Assembly (NCBI GenBank): GCA_012719135.1
Contig: JAAYAW010000077.1
Location: forward strand, 1-64,000
DNA: 64,000 nucleotides
Direction: 5' to 3'
DNA from: Chloroflexota bacterium
Lineage (GTDB): Bacteria > Chloroflexota > Anaerolineae > UBA1429
This document shows, piece by piece, positions 26,817-34,625 of this stretch. How positions within the stretch are numbered: the stretch's first letter is position 1; each line of letters starts with the position of its first letter. The notes below the pieces were generated by a model, which made no database searches, was not told the origin of the DNA, and saw only the letters and a list, made by a program, of their open reading frames with translations. A program made the position numbers and the translations under genes.

Positions 26817-28466
26817 TCAGCTCGTGACCCATGCTCCAAATACAGGGTACTGGCTGCAGGCGATCTCCAGATACGCAGGCCGGCCCTCTTCATTCTGGGC
26901 CAGGGCACGCTTCAGCGCAGGAACGATCATGGCCGGATCGGTCACGTCCTCGGCATAGTACCCCAATGCCTCTACAGCCCGCGAAACATCGGCCGTCTCG
27001 TGGTCGCATACATCGCAGGTGTAGGGATCGTGGCCAGGCCCCCAGAAACCAGGCCCGTAGCCGGCAAAGCCGCCGTTGTTGATGTGTACGGTTGTCACGC
27101 CGATGCCGTTTCGGACGAGGGCCTCCATGTTCCCGAGCATATAGCCAACGCCGGCATCACCCGTCACATTCATCACCTGGCGTTCCGGGAAAGCCAGCTT
27201 GGCGGCCATGGCTGCCGCCAGGCCAAAGCCCAGTGTCGAAACGTTGCCCCATCCCAGGAATCCTCGGGGTATCTGCGGCTCTATGATGGTGCTTAGCTGA
27301 TCGCGAGTGGTGCCGGAATCGTGCGTGACAAAGCTGTTGGCCGGATCAAGAACGCTGAGCATATCGGCATACACGCGATAGGGGTTGATAGGGATCTCGC
27401 CGGATGCCATGGCCGGCCGGTACTTGGCGAGCATGGCTTCCTTCTGCGCCCGAATGGCCTGCAACAAGCCAGGCCGCTCGCATTTACCCGCCTGCCAATT
27501 GGCCAGCTCAACATCCAGTGCCTGCAGGGTGAGCTGAGCGTCGCCCAGCACCGCATAGTCGGTCGGGTACACTCGGTTGACGTCCTCCGCATCGGCCGTG
27601 CAGTGGATGATGATCTTGTGCGCAGCGTCGGGAATGGCCTGGCGAAAGTGGCCAGCCGCAAGGCTCGTGCCCACCGCGAGAACCAGATCGCAGCTGCGCA
27701 GGAACGAGGCAGCCAACTCGCCCCGCACGCCTACCGAGAGGGGATGGTTTCCCGGAAAGGCGCTCTGAGCCTTTAGCGTAGTCATTACAGGCAACTGGGC
27801 CCTCTCAGCGAACGCGACGAGCGCGTCCGTCGCCTCGGCATACAGCACGCCCTCACCCGCGAGAAGCAAGGGATGTTGCGCGTTGAGCAGCGCGCCGATC
27901 GCCAGACTTACGTCAGCCGGGTCAGGCGCCGCCCGCCATCCCTTTACCGGCTGATAGGGGTACTGCTCGGGATCATAGGCACCCAACGCTCTCGGCATCG
28001 TCACCAGCACCGGGCCCCGCCTCCCCGTGCGCAGAAGCGTGAATGCACGCCGCAGGATCTCGGGCACTCGCTCCGGCCGATCGATCTCGCCAACGTACTT
28101 GCAGACGGAACGCATCCCCGCGATCATATCATAGTGGGCGCGTCCGCCTGATCCCACCGGAATCCCGTCCGATATGCACAACAGAGGCGACGAGTCCTCA
28201 TACGCCTGTGCCAGGGCTCCGTAAGCCATCTGCAAGCCAGCCGGGTTCAGCCCACCCATCACCGTGCACACGCCGATCTTTTTTCCCTCAGTCACGCGGG
28301 AGTACGCATCCGCGACGGCCACCGCGTACCGCTCGTCCCGCATCATGACCATCGGCACACCTTCCTCGCCAAGCGCGTTGTTCACGCAGCAGACCGGGAA
28401 GGTGCTTACCCACTCGACGCCTTCCTGCTTCAGTATCCTGGCCAGCCCATTTGCCGCTTCAATCAT
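26817..28466 (-). CDS. thiamine diphosphate-dependent enzyme, acetolactate synthase/decarboxylase superfamily
   Basis: The protein has 549 residues and three domains: PYR (about 1-165, with the cofactor-activating Glu in MMRDERYAVAVADAY), a central Rossmann domain (about 190-330), and PP (about 370-545) with the ThDP-Mg motif GDAGVGYMLG followed by NN. The family performs decarboxylation or carboligation of 2-keto acids. The adjacent glycerate kinase and enolase-like genes would fit a glyoxylate-carboligase-like role (glyoxylate to tartronate semialdehyde). However, no tartronate semialdehyde reductase is nearby and other ThDP activities remain possible. Confidence 0.82.
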   Translation of the reverse strand: MIEAANGLARILKQEGVEWVSTFPVCCVNNALGEEGVPMVMMRDERYAVAVADAYSRVTEGKKIGVCTVMGGLNPAGLQMAYGALAQAYEDSSPLLCISDGIPVGSGGRAHYDMIAGMRSVCKYVGEIDRPERVPEILRRAFTLLRTGRRGPVLVTMPRALGAYDPEQYPYQPVKGWRAAPDPADVSLAIGALLNAQHPLLLAGEGVLYAEATDALVAFAERAQLPVMTTLKAQSAFPGNHPLSVGVRGELAASFLRSCDLVLAVGTSLAAGHFRQAIPDAAHKIIIHCTADAEDVNRVYPTDYAVLGDAQLTLQALDVELANWQAGKCERPGLLQAIRAQKEAMLAKYRPAMASGEIPINPYRVYADMLSVLDPANSFVTHDSGTTRDQLSTIIEPQIPRGFLGWGNVSTLGFGLAAAMAAKLAFPERQVMNVTGDAGVGYMLGNMEALVRNGIGVTTVHINNGGFAGYGPGFWGPGHDPYTCDVCDHETADVSRAVEALGYYAEDVTDPAMIVPALKRALAQNEEGRPAYLEIACSQYPVFGAWVTS

Positions 28467-28502
28467 CTAGACGCTTCCTTTCGTGGTCCACCCCAGCGGG
28501 AA

Positions 28503-29768
28503 TCATCGGTTGCGCCAGCCGGTGTAGGCCTCTTTCCCCAACCAGATGGCCGTAGAGCCCAGTTCCTCCTCAATCGCCACCAATCGGTTTCGATTGCCGC
28601 CTCGCACCTGGCCCGCGTTCAGTCCTACAGCAAAGTCGCCTATCGTTGCGTTGTCTCCGCGACTGCCGCAGGGATGGATATTATACCCGTTTAGGCGCGC
28701 CAAGCTGCACGCCTCCAGTGCCTCCGTCACTGTGCCGATCTGAGTGATCTTTAGGACCATGGAACTCGCCGCCCCGGCCTCGATAGCTCTCTGCAGCCGC
28801 TCGGGGTTCGTCGTGAAAAAGTCGTCGCCGACCACTTCGACGCCCAGTTCCTTCACGGCAAGCGCGTGCCCTTCTATGTCCAGTTCGTGAAGCGGATCCT
28901 CGAGAGAGACAATCGGATACTGCTCCACCCACTCTTTGAGGAGAGAGAGGACATCATCGCGGGTCTTTTCCCCTGCCGAAAAGTACCCAACGTAACGATC
29001 GATATCGCGCTCATAATAGCAGTCCGCGGCGCAGTCGAAATAGATCCCGACCTCGCCTTCATGCCCCGCCCGTACGATCGCCTCAGTCATCGCTTCCAGC
29101 AACTCGCGGTCATGGTCGATCACTCCCGCAAGTGAGAGGCTGTGGTACGCCGGTTGGAACCGCCCAGGATACCGCTGCCTCAGCAGTCCGACCGTCTCGC
29201 GAGTGCATTGCCAGCTCCAGTACAACGCCTCGGCATAGCTCCCCGCGCCGAAAGCGGCGAACTCGTAACTGGGCTTGAACCAGCGAGACTCACCGGGATC
29301 GCGATATCGCCCACCTGTGCCGATGCCGACGATGGGGATGGGCACTGTGCGCGCGGCAGGCCCTCCGATATACCGGTACAATGGGAGCTTGCAGCTCTTA
29401 GCCGCGGCGATGATGACGGCAAGCGATACGCCTACAATCGCGTTTGCACCCAGGCGCGACTTGTTGGGTGTGCCATCCATGCTGATCATGGCCATATCGA
29501 TGCCGGCCTGATCGGTGACGTCCATGCCCACCAGTGCGGGCCCGATCTCTTCGTTCGTCTTCTTGGCCGCGTTCCGCACGCCAAGTCCATTGTACCGGTC
29601 GCCGCCGTCCAACAGAAACGCTGCCTCGTAGGTCCCTGTGGAAACCCCCGATTCGGGCGTCGCGATGCCGACCGCCCCACTCTCGGTCTCCACTTTGACC
29701 TGCAACGACACCGTTCCCCGGGCTGCATAGATCTCACGTGCCTGGATGCTGGTTATGCGGTCAGACAT
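28503..29768 (-). CDS. divergent enolase-superfamily protein (enolase paralogue)
   Basis: The protein has 421 residues, enolase length. The N-terminal capping domain is clearly enolase-like (DGTPNKSRLGANAIVGVSLA, GVSTGTYEAA). In the barrel the metal ligands appear conserved (YFDCAAD, VSLEDPL, VVGDDFF), as does the general base Lys340 in LKITQIGT. The region with the general acid Glu and the Gly-Gly-x-His-Ala loop is replaced, SHRSGET becomes CGSRGDN, and the phosphate-binding Lys near GQxKTG is Arg. It may still bind a 2-phosphoglycerate-like compound but probably does not run the normal reaction. It sits between a glycerate kinase and a ThDP enzyme. Confidence 0.8.
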   Translation of the reverse strand: MSDRITSIQAREIYAARGTVSLQVKVETESGAVGIATPESGVSTGTYEAAFLLDGGDRYNGLGVRNAAKKTNEEIGPALVGMDVTDQAGIDMAMISMDGTPNKSRLGANAIVGVSLAVIIAAAKSCKLPLYRYIGGPAARTVPIPIVGIGTGGRYRDPGESRWFKPSYEFAAFGAGSYAEALYWSWQCTRETVGLLRQRYPGRFQPAYHSLSLAGVIDHDRELLEAMTEAIVRAGHEGEVGIYFDCAADCYYERDIDRYVGYFSAGEKTRDDVLSLLKEWVEQYPIVSLEDPLHELDIEGHALAVKELGVEVVGDDFFTTNPERLQRAIEAGAASSMVLKITQIGTVTEALEACSLARLNGYNIHPCGSRGDNATIGDFAVGLNAGQVRGGNRNRLVAIEEELGSTAIWLGKEAYTGWRNR

Positions 29769-29803
29769 GGTGCACTCTCCTTATCGCAAAGATGGGCAGA
29801 AAG

Positions 29804-31249
29804 CTAAATCACCACAGCAACGCGAAGGTCTCCCAGGCAGGTGCCGGTATTCCCGGTGTAGATCGCGTTCTTTAGCCTCATCAGTGGAACCGTCGCGTTG
29901 TGGTTAGCCAGCTCTGCAGCAAGATCGATGCCGGCCGCGTCGGCCTCCTCTCCGAGGTAACCGTCCGTCACGCCGCCCGCCATGCAGATCGGCTCACCAC
30001 CAGAGAGCTGGGTGCCGGGGCCGTCGGTCCCATCCGAATCGACCGCCGCGACGACCACGCGACGGCTCGCCAGGCGCCCGCTGCTTAGCAGGCATCCCCA
30101 GGAGAGGGCGAACTCCTGGTTCCGCCCACCCACTCCCGTGGCATCGCCCACCGGCACATCCAGGTGCCCTCCAGTGATGAGGGCCACGGGCGGCTCAAAG
30201 GGCCTCCCGTACGCCTCGCACTCGTGGGCGATCTGGGCAAGCACGTTCGCCGCCTCGCCAGAGAGGGCCGTCAGGTGGGATGAGAGAACCACCCCTTTCA
30301 GCCCGAGCGCCTCGGCCCGCTGCCGAGCCCCCTCCACCATCTGGTAGAGATCGATCGGCTGCCAGAACGACATCTGCATGCTGGAGAACGCCTCCAGACC
30401 CGGCACGTCATACTCGGGATCGGCGCCATCCAATACCTTCTGCATCAGAGGCGGCAACTCGCCAAACCAGGGCTGCGCCATGAACCAGGCTCGATCCTGC
30501 GCCAGGCGCTGCCTGCCGGACGGCCACGTGGGCACAAAGGAGCTGCTGTTCGGGATTCTGCCGCCCCAGCGCTCAAACAGGCCAACCTGCATGATCAAGT
30601 TGATGCTGCGTGCTGGCTGCAAGATTTGCATGAGCCGGCCCCGGCTGAGCTGCGAAAAGTAACCCATTGAGCGAATGATGACCTGCTGGCTGCCATACTT
30701 GATCGCCAGCCGGTACAAAGCGTGCAGGTCGTCCAGCGTGATCCCGGAGGCCGGCAAAGGAGAGAGCGACGAGGCCCCATCGGAGAACACAGTGATGACC
30801 AGATCCCGCGCGGTGGCGCGCCGAGCGAGCTCGGCGATCCGTTCAGCGCCCCGGACACTGCCCTCGTCGGGCACGGGGTGTGCCCCCTCGGTCACCGTGA
30901 TCCGGTCCAACAGGTGCGGCTCGCCATGCTTGATCGTGATTGCGCCCGCGGTGAGACGATCTCCCAACAGATCCTCCAGCGCCTTGGCCTGGCACTGGAC
31001 CGCCTTACCGGCGCCGATCACATAAATGTGCTCTACTGTCTCGAGGTCGATGGCTTCGTCTCCGAATCCGGACACGTCCATGTCCGACTGCCCACCCACC
31101 AGCAGACGGTTACCCTCGATGCGAAGCAACTTCTGTGTGTTGGCGTACGGATCAGAGGCTTGCAGCCCGCCCTCCAAGACGCTCAGGGCCAGCTCCCTGC
31201 CCTTGCGATCGCCATGTGAAACGAGCTCATCCAGGTTCTTGATGATCAT
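29804..31249 (-). CDS. glycerate 2-kinase, MOFRL/DUF4147 type
   Basis: The protein has 480 residues from ATG 31249, with GGAGG eight bases upstream. The N-terminal DUF4147 domain has VIGAGKA and KHGEPH; the C-terminal MOFRL domain has GGRNQEFAL and AVDSDGTDGP. The family phosphorylates D-glycerate at C2 with ATP, producing 2-phosphoglycerate. It is the first gene of the operon with an enolase-like protein 35 bases downstream, so its product would be the natural substrate of an enolase. A long leader with palindromes precedes it. Confidence 0.85.
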   Translation of the reverse strand: MIIKNLDELVSHGDRKGRELALSVLEGGLQASDPYANTQKLLRIEGNRLLVGGQSDMDVSGFGDEAIDLETVEHIYVIGAGKAVQCQAKALEDLLGDRLTAGAITIKHGEPHLLDRITVTEGAHPVPDEGSVRGAERIAELARRATARDLVITVFSDGASSLSPLPASGITLDDLHALYRLAIKYGSQQVIIRSMGYFSQLSRGRLMQILQPARSINLIMQVGLFERWGGRIPNSSSFVPTWPSGRQRLAQDRAWFMAQPWFGELPPLMQKVLDGADPEYDVPGLEAFSSMQMSFWQPIDLYQMVEGARQRAEALGLKGVVLSSHLTALSGEAANVLAQIAHECEAYGRPFEPPVALITGGHLDVPVGDATGVGGRNQEFALSWGCLLSSGRLASRRVVVAAVDSDGTDGPGTQLSGGEPICMAGGVTDGYLGEEADAAGIDLAAELANHNATVPLMRLKNAIYTGNTGTCLGDLRVAVVI

Positions 31250-31530
31250 CGACGCCTCCACGGAAAGAAAGTCCGCCGCCACGGTGTCCCACACGCGCAG
31301 CCCCATCACTCGGCGCAGAGCCTCTGCGCGCCGGGATGCTCTCTGATGGCCTGCTCTGCAGGGCCGCCCGTGCGGAGAGGCTGGCCAGGCCGACAGGTGC
31401 TATGTGCCTCGTATGGGGCCTGATCTGTGCGCTACCGGGCGTGCGTACGCCAAAGCCTCGCGCCCCTGAACTCCGGCGCAAAGCCGGTACTCGCCAAAGC
31501 GCATCGGCCCTGCAGCCAGCACGCTCGCGG

Positions 31531-31559
31531 ATCCTAGATCCACGGCACCACGATGTCAA
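31531..31559 (-). promoter_or_regulatory. promoter of the glycerate kinase-enolase-ThDP operon, in a 324-base gene-free stretch
   Basis: On the minus strand a perfect TTGACA (31554-31559) and TAGGAT (31531-31536) are 17 bp apart. GGATC-CTA-GATCC (31529-31541) is a palindrome over the -10 box and may be an operator. Transcription would start about 275 bases before the ATG at 31249. That leader contains a second inverted repeat (GCGCAGAG 31313-31320, CTCTGCGC 31322-31329). I found no gene between 31250 and 31573 and no riboswitch that I recognise. Confidence 0.55.
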
Positions 31560-31573
31560 CAGCCGGCGCAGGC

Positions 31574-32554
31574 CTATAGGTGCAGCTCGACGATGTCCCC
31601 ATCGTGAAGGACGTGCTCCCTCCCGACGAGCTGGCCATCATACACGCCAGTTCCCCAGATCCGCGCCGTCTTGAGTCGCTCGTAAAAGTCCCGGTGAACC
31701 AGGGCCGCCATATCCGCTACCGTGCCGCCCTCGCGTAACACAAAAGGCGCCGACCGATCGATCTCGCGACCGGGAGCCTTGGTATAGACGCGGACAATCC
31801 GAAGGCTCTCGAGGATCGCCCTCAAGAGATCACCCAGGCGATAGCCTGTCATCGCCGAGACGCCCACCACAGGCAGAGCGTCGTCGATGAGAACCACAAC
31901 CAGGGGGCACAACTCGTCCAGGGAGGGGTCATCGCACTTGTTCGCCACAACCAGGGCGGGAAACCCTTGGGCTTTGTCTGGGGCCCCGTCGCCGGGCGGG
32001 ATGAGTGCGATATCGTGATCGCCCAGGATCTGCAGCAGGGATTCGATCTCCCGCTCTGGATCCAAAGGCAAGTCGACTACTATTAGCGCCAGATCGCAGC
32101 GCCGAAGCAAGTGCAGCAACTCAGGATCTACGTACTCGCTCACGATGGAAGGCGTGTCGATGAGCTGTTCCTGGATATCTTCGATGGCGACCATGCCGGC
32201 GATCGGCTCGTAGGTGGTGAAGGGGGCAGCGGAGGTCTCGGAATGGGCAGAGGTCAGGCGGTTCAACAGGGTTGATCTGCCCCCGTTCGGGGGGCCCAGC
32301 ATCATAACCTGGCCCGCTCCATCGGGGGAAATGCTGTACGGTGAGGTTCGGCGCCTGCTTCCTCTGCGGGGCCGCGCCGAGCGCCTGAGTTCGGCCAGTT
32401 TCCCGCGCAGATCGGCGCGTAGCCTGTCGGTACCCTTGTGCTTGGGAATCGTAGAGAGCAGGTCCTCGAGGGCAGCGATCCGATCCGGATGAGACTGGGC
32501 TTCGCGATAGCGTCGCTCGGCCTCATAGTACTCCGGGGGGAGATTGGTGGGCAT
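31574..32554 (-). CDS. Obg/DRG-like TGS-domain GTPase with altered P-loop
   Basis: The protein has 326 residues; ATG 32554 follows AGAGG. An N-terminal helical region (about 1-65) precedes a G domain: G1 GPPNGGRST with Arg93 where Lys is expected, switch II DTPSI instead of DTPG, G4 NKCD and G5 VSAMTG. The last 70 residues form a TGS domain (VYTKAPGREI, then HRDF, ending DGDIVELHL). Relatives associate with ribosomes or RNA. The Lys-to-Arg change at G1 would weaken or alter GTP hydrolysis. It is divergent from the cold-shock/DUF1294 gene. Confidence 0.82.
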   Translation of the reverse strand: MPTNLPPEYYEAERRYREAQSHPDRIAALEDLLSTIPKHKGTDRLRADLRGKLAELRRSARPRRGSRRRTSPYSISPDGAGQVMMLGPPNGGRSTLLNRLTSAHSETSAAPFTTYEPIAGMVAIEDIQEQLIDTPSIVSEYVDPELLHLLRRCDLALIVVDLPLDPEREIESLLQILGDHDIALIPPGDGAPDKAQGFPALVVANKCDDPSLDELCPLVVVLIDDALPVVGVSAMTGYRLGDLLRAILESLRIVRVYTKAPGREIDRSAPFVLREGGTVADMAALVHRDFYERLKTARIWGTGVYDGQLVGREHVLHDGDIVELHL

Positions 32555-32624
32555 CCGTCGTACCTCTGCTACAGAGCCAGCGACGAGGATGCTTCCTTTG
32601 CCGCCGGCTGGCGAGCATCTCACC

Positions 32625-32635
32625 TGTGGTATACT
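32625..32635 (+). promoter_or_regulatory. extended -10 promoter element TGTGGTATACT
   Basis: TG-n-TATACT (TATACT at 32630-32635) forms an extended -10 without a good -35. The identical 11-mer occurs at 45288-45298 before another plus-strand gene. It lies 70 bases before the GTG at 32705. Confidence 0.45.
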
Positions 32636-32704
32636 TGCGAATACGTCAGAAGACAAGCGCACGTGGGCGACGGCCCCACGGTAAGCCATCGTAAGGGAGG
32701 ATGG

Positions 32705-33277
32705 GTGACTCGAAGCGACAGAGGTACCATAGTGACATGGAACGATGAGCGTGGCTTTGGGTTCATTCACCCCGAGTCCGGCGGAAAGGACCTGTTCTTC
32801 CATGTGAGTGCTGTGGAGCGAGCGGGCATGCGACCGCGAGAGCACATGCGTGTCAGCTATCGTCCCGCCACGGATGCTCAGGGTCGGCGGTGCGCCGTAC
32901 AGGTACACCCACGCGGACTGCTTCTGTCCGCCGATGCCTGGCCACTCGCGATCGCGCTCCCGTTTCTCTTGGCACTGGCGTACCTGGCCGCTCGGGGCGT
33001 CGTGCCGGCTGCAGTTCCGATGGTGTACACCGCAATGAGCCTCGTGACCCTGTTGGTCTACCGCTGGGACAAGCAGCAGGCCGTTGGAGGTGGCCAGCGC
33101 ACGCCCGAACGACTGCTGCACATGCTGGAGTTGCTGGGAGGGTGGCCCGGTGCACTGGTCGCGCAACAGCGTTACCGTCACAAGAGCATCAAGCTCGCCT
33201 ACCAGATTGCCTTCTGGGTAATGGTGACGGCGAACCTGGCCATGCTGTCCATCTTGGTGTGGGCCGAGTGGGCATAA
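32705..33277 (+). CDS. cold-shock domain-DUF1294 membrane protein
   Basis: The protein has 190 residues; the GTG start follows AAGGGAGG (32693-32700). The N-terminal cold-shock domain (about 1-70) has GTIVTWNDERGFGFI and DLFFHVSAV, the RNP motifs that bind single-stranded nucleic acid. The C-terminal half is DUF1294, with hydrophobic segments (about 85-100, 105-125, 165-185) and the signature YRWDKQQA and GGWPGALVAQQ. CSD-DUF1294 fusions are known in many bacteria; the role is not established. The gene overlaps the downstream subtilase start by 10 bases. Confidence 0.85.
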   Translation: MTRSDRGTIVTWNDERGFGFIHPESGGKDLFFHVSAVERAGMRPREHMRVSYRPATDAQGRRCAVQVHPRGLLLSADAWPLAIALPFLLALAYLAARGVVPAAVPMVYTAMSLVTLLVYRWDKQQAVGGGQRTPERLLHMLELLGGWPGALVAQQRYRHKSIKLAYQIAFWVMVTANLAMLSILVWAEWA

Positions 33278-34611
33278 AGCGTCGGTTACGCGATTCGATC
33301 CGGCGCACCGCAGGCATCCTGGCGCTCCTGGCGCTGCTCTGTTCGGCCTCCCTGGCTGAGAGCGGCCCATCGGGGCCTCCGCTCGATCGCGGAGAGATAC
33401 TCCTCCGCCTGGATTCGAGCCTCTCCATCGAGCAGGGCAGGCTGCTGCTGGTCAGCCATGGCCTGGCCTCCCTGCAATATGTCGATTCCTTGGATGTCTG
33501 GCGAGCGAGGCCAGAGGGTGCTGTGGCCGCTGCGTCCACAGACGCGATCGCCTCCCAACTGGGCGATCTCGCTCTGTGGGTAGAGCCAAACCACATCGCC
33601 TACGCTCAGGGGACAGTTCCGGACGATCCGGAGTACGCCACACGACAGTGGGGGCTGGGACGCATCGGGATGGAGTCAGCCTGGACGCAAAGCCGCGGGC
33701 AGTCACAGGTCATTGCGGTAGTCGATTCCGGAGCGAACCTGTTACATCCGGACCTGGCCGACAAGCTGTGGAGAAATGGCTGCGAGGTAGCCGGAAACGG
33801 CTTTGACGATGACGGCAATGGATACGTGGATGACGTCCTGGGGTGGGATTTCGTCGAGCACGACGCCACGCCGGCCGATACCTACGGGCACGGCACCCAC
33901 GTAAGCGGCATCGCTGCTGCCGATACCGGAAACAACATCGGCATCGCCGGTGTCGGGTGGCATGCTCGCATCATGCCCCTTCGCGCTCTGGGCAGCGACG
34001 GCCGAGGCACCTATGCCGGCATTGCGGAGGCGATCCGCTACGCCGCCGACAACGGCGCCAGGATCATCAACCTCAGCCTTGGCGGCACATCGTCAAGCCT
34101 CTTGCTCGCGGAGGCGGTATCCTATGCCCAGAGCAAGGGCTGCCTCCTCGTTGCGGCCGCCGGCAACTATGGCACGCCCGCACTGCTGTATCCGGCAGCC
34201 CTCGACGGGGTGCTTGCCGTAGGCGCATCGAACCAGATGGATCTGCCGTGGGAATCCAACTGCTGGGGAGCGGAGATGGATATCGCGGCTCCTGGCGTAG
34301 CCATCTACTCCACCCTGCCATCCGGCCTCTATGGGCTGATGACGGGCACCTCCATGGCCACACCTCACGTAAGCGGCGTGGCCGCCCTGATCATGGCCTA
34401 TGAGCCGGATATCTCCTGGGAGCAGGCCTCGTCCCTGATCACGGCTGAGGCGGCAGATATCGGCGCCGTTGGTTGGGATCCCTATTCGGGCTGGGGACGC
34501 CTGGACGCCGCGGCGGCGCTCCGCTCGATCGAGCGCCCGCCACGCGCACACCGCGTTCTACTGCCAATGATCAGCGATGCCAACGCGGAGGGCTGTGGCA
34601 CCGGTCAGTAA
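33268..34611 (+). CDS. secreted subtilisin-family serine protease
   Basis: The protein has 447 residues. GTG 33268 overlaps the previous stop and yields a good signal peptide (KRRLRDSIRR then a hydrophobic core, cleaved near residue 30). A propeptide (about 35-115) is followed by the S8 catalytic domain: Asp153 (VVDSGAN), His208 (GHGTHVSGIA), Asn300 (AAGN) and Ser362 (GTSMATPHVSG). After the domain, a short linker leads to RVLLPMIS and a Cys-containing tail. This tail resembles the C-terminus of the glycosidase at 14623. It is likely extracellular or surface-associated. Confidence 0.92.
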   Translation: MGIKRRLRDSIRRTAGILALLALLCSASLAESGPSGPPLDRGEILLRLDSSLSIEQGRLLLVSHGLASLQYVDSLDVWRARPEGAVAAASTDAIASQLGDLALWVEPNHIAYAQGTVPDDPEYATRQWGLGRIGMESAWTQSRGQSQVIAVVDSGANLLHPDLADKLWRNGCEVAGNGFDDDGNGYVDDVLGWDFVEHDATPADTYGHGTHVSGIAAADTGNNIGIAGVGWHARIMPLRALGSDGRGTYAGIAEAIRYAADNGARIINLSLGGTSSSLLLAEAVSYAQSKGCLLVAAAGNYGTPALLYPAALDGVLAVGASNQMDLPWESNCWGAEMDIAAPGVAIYSTLPSGLYGLMTGTSMATPHVSGVAALIMAYEPDISWEQASSLITAEAADIGAVGWDPYSGWGRLDAAAALRSIERPPRAHRVLLPMISDANAEGCGTGQ

Positions 34612-34625
34612 ACCGCTTCTTTCGC

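Noticed and set aside
32555-33370. N-terminal extension of the TGS GTPase by 272 codons
   Set aside because: It runs antisense through the cold-shock/DUF1294 gene and resembles no family; ATG 32554 has an SD and gives a normal-length protein.
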